From: Anaerolineales bacterium
GTDB lineage: Bacteria; Chloroflexota; Anaerolineae; Anaerolineales; UBA11657
NCBI GenBank assembly: GCA_947503585.1
Contig: CANNEJ010000111.1
Span: 1 to 6,003 of the forward strand
Length of the DNA stretch: 6,003 bases
Direction: 5' to 3'
Below are positions 1 to 5,089 of this stretch, piece by piece. The notes beneath the pieces are model-generated. The model was not told the origin of the DNA and searched no databases. It worked only from the letters and a program-made list of their open reading frames with translations. How positions within the stretch are numbered: the first letter of the stretch is position 1; each line of letters starts with the position of its first letter. The position numbers were made by a program, and so were the translations under genes.

Positions 1-382
1 CCGGCGCGCTGCCGTGTACGATCAGCGGCTCCTCCACAATCTCGCCCACGCGCATCAGCGGATTCAGCGACTCGTACGGGTCTTGAAAAATCATTTGCAT
101 CTGGCGGCGCAGTGCATGCAACTGCGCTTTGTTGCTGCGCTGCATTGGCTCGCCGTCAAAAAGAATTGTGCCGTGGGTGGCGGCCTCCAGCCCGATGATG
201 GTGAGCGCCAGCGTGGACTTGCCGCAGCCGCTTTCGCCTACTAGCGCCAGTACCTCGCCGCGCTGCAGCTGCAGGTTAATGCCGTCCAGCGCCCGCACCA
301 CCGGTTGCGGTTTAAACCAGCCCGCGGGCCCGGCCGCAAAGTGCTTGTGCAAAGCGCGTACCTCCAGCAAGGGCGCGTTCAT
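1..382 (-). CDS. dppF: Peptide ABC transporter ATP-binding protein, DppF/OppF type (partial, 3' end outside window)
   Basis: This is the second nucleotide-binding subunit of a Dpp/Opp-type importer. It hydrolyses ATP on the cytoplasmic face as partner of the DppD domain encoded just upstream. Only the first 127 residues are visible; family members run to about 330. The protein begins MNAPLLEVRALHKHF. Walker A (GESGCGKST) is at residues 49-57, and the Q-loop sits in FQDPYESLNP with Gln100, a sequence typical of DppF/OppF. The residue 15-30 insert with GWFKP before the second beta strand is also usual in DppF. The signature motif, Walker B and C-terminal oligopeptide domain lie beyond base 1. 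The ATG at 380-382 overlaps the preceding TGA as ATGA, which fixes the start and implies translational coupling. There is no separate Shine-Dalgarno sequence to speak of. The family is sure; whether the substrate is a dipeptide, oligopeptide or nickel complex cannot be told from this fragment. Confidence 0.93.
   Translation of the reverse strand, partial: MNAPLLEVRALHKHFAAGPAGWFKPQPVVRALDGINLQLQRGEVLALVGESGCGKSTLALTIIGLEAATHGTILFDGEPMQRSNKAQLHALRRQMQMIFQDPYESLNPLMRVGEIVEEPLIVHGSAP
379..382 (-). promoter_or_regulatory. ATGA stop/start overlap, dppCD to dppF
   Basis: The TGA stop of the fused permease-ATPase (bases 379-381) shares two bases with the ATG of dppF (380-382). This 4-base overlap is a standard translational-coupling junction, in which a ribosome finishing one frame restarts in the next. 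It ties production of the two ATPase subunits together. Confidence 0.85.
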
Positions 383-2310
383 GCGGGCTGCGGCAGTGGG
401 CTGCCCGCGGGCAGCATGGGCTGCAGCAGGTGGCAGCTGGCATAGTGTTCTGCGCCCACGCGCAAAAGCTGCGGCTGTTGCGTGTGGCACAGCGCCTGCG
501 CGCTGCTGCAGCGGGGCGCAAAGCGGCAGCCCGGCGGCAGCGCATGCAGGCGCGGCGGCTGGCCCGGAATGGAGACGAGCGCATTGTGCCGGCGCGAAAA
601 ATCCGGAAACGCCGCGAGCAGCGCGCGTGTGTATGGATGCTGCGGCTGGTTGAACACCGTATCGACGGATGCATACTCCGCCACCACGCCGCCGTACATC
701 ACCAGCACGGTGTCGCAGATTTCTGCCACTACGCCCAGGTCATGCGTCACAAAAATTACCGCGAGGCCCAACTGCCGGCGCAGCGCGTTTAGCAGCTCCA
801 AAATCTGCGCTTGAATGATTACATCGAGCGCAGTTGTGGGCTCGTCGCAAATGATCACCTTGGGGTTGCAGGCTAGCGCCATGGCAATCATGGCGCGCTG
901 GCGCATGCCGCCCGAATATTGGTGCGCGAACTGCCGGCCGCGCGCGGCAGGAATGCCCACCTGCTCCAGCAGCGCGCCCACGCGCTGCGCCACCGCTGCC
1001 GCCGTGGCGGCTGGTTCGTGGCGTTCCACTGCCTCGGCAATCTGGCGGCCCACCGGCAGCAGCGGGTTGAGCGCGTTCATCGCGCCCTGAAACACAATCG
1101 CAATTTCCTTCCAGCGCACGGCTGCCAGCTGCGCCTCCGGCAGTGCCAGCAGATTGCGGCCGTGGTAGAGCACCTGCCCGCCGGTGATGCGGCCGGCCGC
1201 CGGCAGCAAGCGCAGCAGGCTCAGAGACAAAGTTGTCTTGCCGCAGCCGCTCTCGCCGACGAGCCCCATGATCTCACCCGGCCGCAGCGAAAAACTTACA
1301 TCCTGCACAGCATGCACTGCCGGCTGCTGCTGCGCCACAAAATCCACGCTCAGGCCGCGCACCTCCAGCAGCGCATCCGCCGGCGCAGGGCTGGCGCTTT
1401 GCATGGCGCTGGTTTGGGGTGCGGCCGGGCGCATCAGGTGATGGGATTTGACGCGCGGATTTAGCGCTTGCTCCAGCCCGTAGCCCAGCAGCGTGCAGCC
1501 CAGCACCACCCACACGATGCCGGCCCCGGGCGCGAGCAGTGCCCACCACGCGCCGCTGCTGGTGGCGCCACGCGAGAATGCGTAGTTGAGCATCTGGCCC
1601 CAGCTGACGGTGGTGGGATCTGAGAGGCCCAGAAAGCTCAGCGCGCTTTCTTCCAGAATGGCGAGCGAGATTACCAGTACGGTGTTGACTACCAGCAGCG
1701 GCAGCACCAGCGGGAAGATGTGGCGCGTGATGAGGCGCAAGTCGCTGGCGCCGACGGCGCGCGCGCGGTGCACAAACTTGCGTTCCTTTACTGCCAGCGT
1801 TTGGGCGCGTACCAGGCGCGCCGTGCCGGTCCAGCCCACCAGGCCGATCACCAGAATAATGTTGAACAGGCTGGGCTTGGTAAGCGCCACCAGCACAATT
1901 GCGAGGGGCAGGTCCGGGATCACAAGCACAACATCGGTGAAGCGCATGAGTGCGCGGTCTGTGGCGCCGCCCGCAAAGCCGGCGGCCATGCCAATGCTGC
2001 CGCCGATCGCAATCGAAATGAACGACGCAAAGAAGCCGACGGTAAGCGACACGCGCGCGCCGAAAATCAGGTTGCTGAGCACGTCACGCCCGGCATCATC
2101 CGTGCCCAGCCAGTGCTGCGCATTTGGCGCGGCATAGATGGAGTAGGTAGTTGCCAGCAGCGCGCGGCGCGGATCCTCCGGCGCGAGCAGCGGCGCGAAC
2201 ACTGCGAGGCCCAGCGCAAACAGCAGCATGCCCGCGCCGGCCAGCGCCAGCCGGTTGCGCGGCAGTTGGCGCCAGAAGGTTGCCGCTGCGGCATTGCTGC
2301 CGGCGCTCAT
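379..2310 (-). CDS. Fused peptide ABC transporter permease and ATP-binding protein (DppC-DppD)
   Basis: A 643-residue fusion of an inner-membrane permease and its ATPase. Residues 1-287 are DppC: six hydrophobic segments near 21-43, 87-112, 126-143, 149-169, 203-228 and 257-279, with the family signature LGTDDAGRDVLSNLIFGAR at 68-86. The EAA-like coupling loop around 180-205 contains RARAVGAS. An Ala/Pro/Ser-rich linker (about 288-312) leads into DppD. There I see Walker A GESGCGKTT (352-360, Lys358), Q-loop Gln408, signature SGGMRQ (466-471), Walker B with Asp489 and Glu490, the D-loop ALD (494-496) and switch His523. The oligopeptide C-terminal domain starts at HPYTRALL (558) and has Cys595, 601, 608 and 626, the spacing that binds a 4Fe-4S cluster in characterised homologues. 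I chose ATG 2310 because it overlaps the dppB stop as ATGA. An in-frame upstream ATG at 2469 would add 53 residues lying inside dppB, with no permease-like sequence. Such fusions are known in some phyla. Confidence 0.93.
   Translation of the reverse strand: MSAGSNAAAATFWRQLPRNRLALAGAGMLLFALGLAVFAPLLAPEDPRRALLATTYSIYAAPNAQHWLGTDDAGRDVLSNLIFGARVSLTVGFFASFISIAIGGSIGMAAGFAGGATDRALMRFTDVVLVIPDLPLAIVLVALTKPSLFNIILVIGLVGWTGTARLVRAQTLAVKERKFVHRARAVGASDLRLITRHIFPLVLPLLVVNTVLVISLAILEESALSFLGLSDPTTVSWGQMLNYAFSRGATSSGAWWALLAPGAGIVWVVLGCTLLGYGLEQALNPRVKSHHLMRPAAPQTSAMQSASPAPADALLEVRGLSVDFVAQQQPAVHAVQDVSFSLRPGEIMGLVGESGCGKTTLSLSLLRLLPAAGRITGGQVLYHGRNLLALPEAQLAAVRWKEIAIVFQGAMNALNPLLPVGRQIAEAVERHEPAATAAAVAQRVGALLEQVGIPAARGRQFAHQYSGGMRQRAMIAMALACNPKVIICDEPTTALDVIIQAQILELLNALRRQLGLAVIFVTHDLGVVAEICDTVLVMYGGVVAEYASVDTVFNQPQHPYTRALLAAFPDFSRRHNALVSIPGQPPRLHALPPGCRFAPRCSSAQALCHTQQPQLLRVGAEHYASCHLLQPMLPAGSPLPQPA
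2307..2310 (-). promoter_or_regulatory. ATGA stop/start overlap, dppB to dppCD
   Basis: The TGA stop of dppB (2307-2309) overlaps the ATG of the fused dppCD gene (2308-2310). No Shine-Dalgarno-like sequence precedes this ATG, so initiation probably depends on ribosomes terminating at dppB. This is the main reason for placing the dppCD start here. Confidence 0.85.
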
Positions 2311-3341
2311 GGCGCTGCGTGCACGCGCGGATCCAGCCAGGTGTACAGCAAGTCTGCCAGCAGGTTGGCAGCAATTACGCTTACGGCCAGCAGCAGGAAC
2401 GCGCCCTGCAGCACCGGGTAGTCCCGCCGCGCCACCGACTCGAAAATTGCCTGCCCTAATCCGGGCCATGAAAACACCGCCTCAATCTGAATGGCGCCGG
2501 CCACCGTGAAGCCCAGGTTGAGCGCCACAATTGTGATGATGGGCAGCGCCGCATTGCGCAGCGCGTGGTCCTTGAGCACTTGAAACGTGCTCAGCCCCTT
2601 GGCCTTGGCCGTGAGGATGTAATCCTCGGCCAGCACATCCAGCATGGTGCTGCGCATGATCAGCAGATACTCGGCAAGATAGATGATGGTTTGTGCAAGG
2701 GTGGGCAGCACCAGATGGCGGGCCGCGTCGCGCAGCTGTGCCCCTGTGCTGGCACCTGCCAGCCCGGGGGTGAGCTGACCGCCAATTGGCAGGCCGGCGT
2801 AGCGGCTGCCCCAAAACAGCAGAATCAATCCCAGCCAAAAAGTGGGCATGCTCCACGCCACCAGGCTGGTGAGGAGCGCGGCGTAATCAATGCGCGTGTG
2901 GGCCTGCCACGCGGCCAGCACGCCACCGGCCACGCCCAGCACAATTGCCAGCGTCTGGCCGGCGCTGAGCAGCACGGCCGTGTTCCACAAGCGCGCGCGC
3001 AGCAGCTCGCCCACCGGAATTTTGGTGTGGAAACTAATGCCCAGCTCACCGTGCAGCAGATTGTTGATGTATATGAAGAACTGCGTTTGCAGCGGGCTTA
3101 CCAGGCACGGGCCGCGGCGCAGCGGGTTGAGGCTGGCAAGGCAGTTGAGCACCGGCTTGTCCAGCCCGAAGCGCGCGTGGATGGCGGCCTGGGCCGCGCG
3201 CGTCATGCGCGGATCTTTGATGCCGGCGCGCGCTGGGTCGCCGGGCAGCACACGAAACAAAAAAAAGTTGAGCACCAGCACGAAGCCGATGGTCAAAAGC
3301 GCGGACCAGGCTTTGCGAAGCAGCAATCGGCCGGCCTGCAT
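2307..3341 (-). CDS. dppB: Peptide ABC transporter permease, DppB/OppB type
   Basis: A 344-residue inner-membrane permease that pairs with the DppC half of the downstream fusion to form the translocation channel. The N-terminal helix (about 11-31) ends in FRVLPGDPA, the hallmark of the DppB family. The remaining helices lie near 123-145, 152-176, 209-229, 262-289 and 309-335. The cytoplasmic coupling loop YILTAKAKGLSTFQVLKDHA (241-260), which contacts the ATPase, and the C-terminal DYPVLQGAFLL (307-317) and LLYTWLDPRV (331-340) are typical. The extracytoplasmic loop after helix 1 is longer than in the classical enteric proteins and contains the only two cysteines, Cys67 and Cys79. The ATG at 3341 gives a normal family N-terminus, but no good Shine-Dalgarno sequence precedes it. 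It lies 44 bp after the binding-protein gene, across a strong hairpin, and its stop overlaps the next gene by four bases. Substrate specificity is not determined by the sequence. Confidence 0.95.
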   Translation of the reverse strand: MQAGRLLLRKAWSALLTIGFVLVLNFFLFRVLPGDPARAGIKDPRMTRAAQAAIHARFGLDKPVLNCLASLNPLRRGPCLVSPLQTQFFIYINNLLHGELGISFHTKIPVGELLRARLWNTAVLLSAGQTLAIVLGVAGGVLAAWQAHTRIDYAALLTSLVAWSMPTFWLGLILLFWGSRYAGLPIGGQLTPGLAGASTGAQLRDAARHLVLPTLAQTIIYLAEYLLIMRSTMLDVLAEDYILTAKAKGLSTFQVLKDHALRNAALPIITIVALNLGFTVAGAIQIEAVFSWPGLGQAIFESVARRDYPVLQGAFLLLAVSVIAANLLADLLYTWLDPRVHAAP

Positions 3342-3359
3342 TGCGGTGTGATTTGGCGG

Positions 3360-3384
3360 GCGCAGCCCGGCGCGCGGGCTGCGC
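3360..3384 (-). promoter_or_regulatory. Perfect intercistronic hairpin between binding-protein gene and dppB
   Basis: GCGCAGCCCG at 3360-3369 is the exact reverse complement of CGGGCTGCGC at 3375-3384, giving a 10-bp GC-rich stem with a 5-base loop. It begins one base after the TAA stop of the binding protein. No T-run follows on the transcribed strand, so it is not a standard Rho-independent terminator. Such hairpins between a binding-protein gene and permease genes are known to protect upstream mRNA from 3' exonucleases or cause partial termination (malE-malF is the classic case). That role here is inferred. Confidence 0.6.
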
Positions 3385-3385
3385 G

Positions 3386-5038
3386 TTACTTGACGGGCGT
3401 GATGTTCACCAGCGAGCTGACATCGCTCAGGTCCAGCTTGGGCTGGTCAACAATCCAGCCGGTGAAGCGGTCTGTGCGCAGGGCCTGCACTTGCATATCG
3501 TAGTACGGAATGATGTACACCACATCTTCATGCACCACACGCTGCATCTCCCATACCAAATCCTTGCGCTTGGTCTGGTCCAGCTCCACCACCTGCTGGT
3601 CATACAGTGCGTCGTAGCGCGCATTGGAGTAGCCGGTCTCGCTGCTGCCGGTGGCAATAGATTCAGTGCGCATCACATTCAGCAGCAGGTTGGGGTCGGG
3701 GTCTGAGCCCCAGCCCCACAGCATGATGTCAAAGTCAAATGCCGGGCAGCACAGTGCCGTAAGTGCATCCGGGTCAATTGCCTGCGGCTGCAAGCCCACG
3801 CCAATCTCCTGCCACATGCCAGCCAGCAGTTCCGCCATGCGCGGCGCGTCCACGCTGTCGCTGGGCCAGTACATGCGGAAGTTCATTTGTGGAGAACCAT
3901 AAACGCAATCTACCGCCGCGCAACGAATGTCTCCCTCGTACGTTAGGTACCCCGCATCATCCAAGATCTTGTTCGCTTTGGCCGGGTCGTATTCGTAGTC
4001 TTTCAGAGAGTCATTGAACCACATGCCCAGGCCGTTGGGAATTAGCGTGAGGCCGGGCGTGCCTTTGCCCAGCAGCACCACATCAATCAGCTGCTGCTTG
4101 TTGGTGGCATGGGCCAGCGCCAGCCGCACCTGCCGGTCTTGCAGCGCTACGTTTCCGTTGCACGCTGCTTCGGATGGGCAGCTCTCGCTGGTTGCCTGAT
4201 TGAAGATGATGTCGCTGACCGCCGGCGCAAACGGCGCGGCACTGGCAACTTTTACATTTTGTGTCTGCCCAAGTTTTTCTGCGGCAGTGTTGGGCAGCTC
4301 GGTGATCATATCCACCTGGCCGGTGGATATTGCCTGCACCAGCGCGTCCGGGTTGGAAAATGTTTGAAAGATCACCTCGTCCACTTTTGGCGGGCGCGAG
4401 AAGTGCTGCTTGTTGGCGCCCAGCCGCACAAACTCGCCCTGCTTGTACTCCAGCAGCTTAAACGGCCCGCTGCCAATCAGCGTCTCATTTTCAAACTCCA
4501 CCGCGGCTGCGCCGTCCGCGTGCGCCTGCCATACATGCGCGGGCAGCACATATTGGAACACCAGCTGGCTCTCAATGTTCGGAATGGCGGCGTTCAGGCG
4601 GATCAACACGGTTGTATCGTCCGGCGCTGTGATGCTTTCCATGTATGCGGTGTACGGGTTCATGTACGGATATTCGGCATGGGCTTTGTTGAGGTTGTAG
4701 GTAAAGGCTACATCGCGCGCAGTCAGCGGCTGCCCGTCATGAAACTTGATGCCGCTGCGAATCTTGTAGGTGTAGCTGAGCCCGTCTGCGCTGCGGTCCA
4801 CAGACTCGGCCAGGCTCAGCGAATAAGTGCCGTCAAGGTTGTAGGTGTACATCGAGTCGTACACCAGCGCAAACATCGTGTAGGCCTCGGTAAGCACAGC
4901 GGTGCCGGGGTTCAGCGTGTCCGGGCTGCCGCCGTAGCCAATGCGTGCAACCGCAAGCGGTTGTGGGGTGGGCGCGGCTGTACACGCTCCCAGCAGCACA
5001 CACACAAACACAAGTCGCAGTCTGGATGGTATGTCCAT
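3386..5038 (-). CDS. Peptide ABC transporter substrate-binding lipoprotein (SBP_bac_5 / DppA-OppA family)
   Basis: A 550-residue extracytoplasmic binding protein that delivers ligand to DppB/DppC. The N-terminus is a lipoprotein signal: Arg6 and Arg8, a hydrophobic stretch at 9-16, then lipobox LGAC with Cys19 as the lipidated residue. The family 5 solute-binding fold is shown by GYGGSPDTLNPG (34-45), the signature GIKFHDGQPLTARDVAFTYN (96-115), IGSGPFKLLEY (188-198), RLALAHATNKQQLID (305-319) and GWGSDPDPN (442-450). The mature part has six further cysteines at 287, 293, 373, 378, 430 and 431, which could form disulfides. The start ATG at 5038 is supported by the signal peptide and by AAGGGG eight bases upstream. 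The gene sits 51 bp after the oxidase gene and 44 bp before dppB. The family also binds nickel complexes, opines, sugars and other ligands, so calling it peptide-specific is provisional. Confidence 0.93.
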   Translation of the reverse strand: MDIPSRLRLVFVCVLLGACTAAPTPQPLAVARIGYGGSPDTLNPGTAVLTEAYTMFALVYDSMYTYNLDGTYSLSLAESVDRSADGLSYTYKIRSGIKFHDGQPLTARDVAFTYNLNKAHAEYPYMNPYTAYMESITAPDDTTVLIRLNAAIPNIESQLVFQYVLPAHVWQAHADGAAAVEFENETLIGSGPFKLLEYKQGEFVRLGANKQHFSRPPKVDEVIFQTFSNPDALVQAISTGQVDMITELPNTAAEKLGQTQNVKVASAAPFAPAVSDIIFNQATSESCPSEAACNGNVALQDRQVRLALAHATNKQQLIDVVLLGKGTPGLTLIPNGLGMWFNDSLKDYEYDPAKANKILDDAGYLTYEGDIRCAAVDCVYGSPQMNFRMYWPSDSVDAPRMAELLAGMWQEIGVGLQPQAIDPDALTALCCPAFDFDIMLWGWGSDPDPNLLLNVMRTESIATGSSETGYSNARYDALYDQQVVELDQTKRKDLVWEMQRVVHEDVVYIIPYYDMQVQALRTDRFTGWIVDQPKLDLSDVSSLVNITPVK

Positions 5039-5046
5039 GAGTGTTT

Positions 5047-5052
5047 CCCCTT
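5047..5052 (-). promoter_or_regulatory. Ribosome binding site of the substrate-binding protein gene
   Basis: On the minus strand AAGGGG lies eight bases before the ATG at 5036-5038. This is the clearest Shine-Dalgarno-like sequence I found at any start in the window. It supports the chosen start and strong translation of the binding protein relative to dppB, which lacks one. Confidence 0.65.
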
Positions 5053-5089
5053 GTTGGCGCCTGCTGCCGGTGGCAGTATAACCGGGGCG

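Noticed and set aside
379..1434. Separate DppD gene starting at ATG 1434 or 1404
   Set aside because: The frame is continuous with DppC without a stop, and neither ATG has a Shine-Dalgarno-like sequence upstream. I annotate one fused gene but keep the alternative as a testable point.
2311..2469. Upstream ATG at 2469 extending the DppC-DppD fusion by 53 residues
   Set aside because: The extension lies wholly inside dppB in another frame, has no permease-like sequence, and the ATG at 2310 makes a standard ATGA overlap with the dppB stop.
3360..3384. Hairpin as a Rho-independent terminator ending the operon
   Set aside because: No T-run follows the stem on the transcribed strand, and the essential permease genes lie directly downstream on the same strand.
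2565..3503. Long plus-strand open frame of 312 codons, with others at 1720-2421, 919-1464, 1586-2137 and 129-653
   Set aside because: They lie antisense to well-supported transporter genes, their translations are low-complexity Ala/Arg/Gln/His-rich sequence without recognisable motifs, and long antisense frames are expected in GC-rich coding DNA.
4997..5006. (CA)5 dinucleotide run in the signal-peptide coding region, as a phase-variation tract
   Set aside because: Only five units, and the alternating GTG/TTG-type codons are expected for Val, Cys and Leu in a hydrophobic signal segment.
5064..5076. CTGCC-GGT-GGCAG hairpin between oxidase and binding-protein genes as a terminator
   Set aside because: The stem is only 5 bp with a 3-base loop and no T-run; such hairpins are common by chance in GC-rich DNA.
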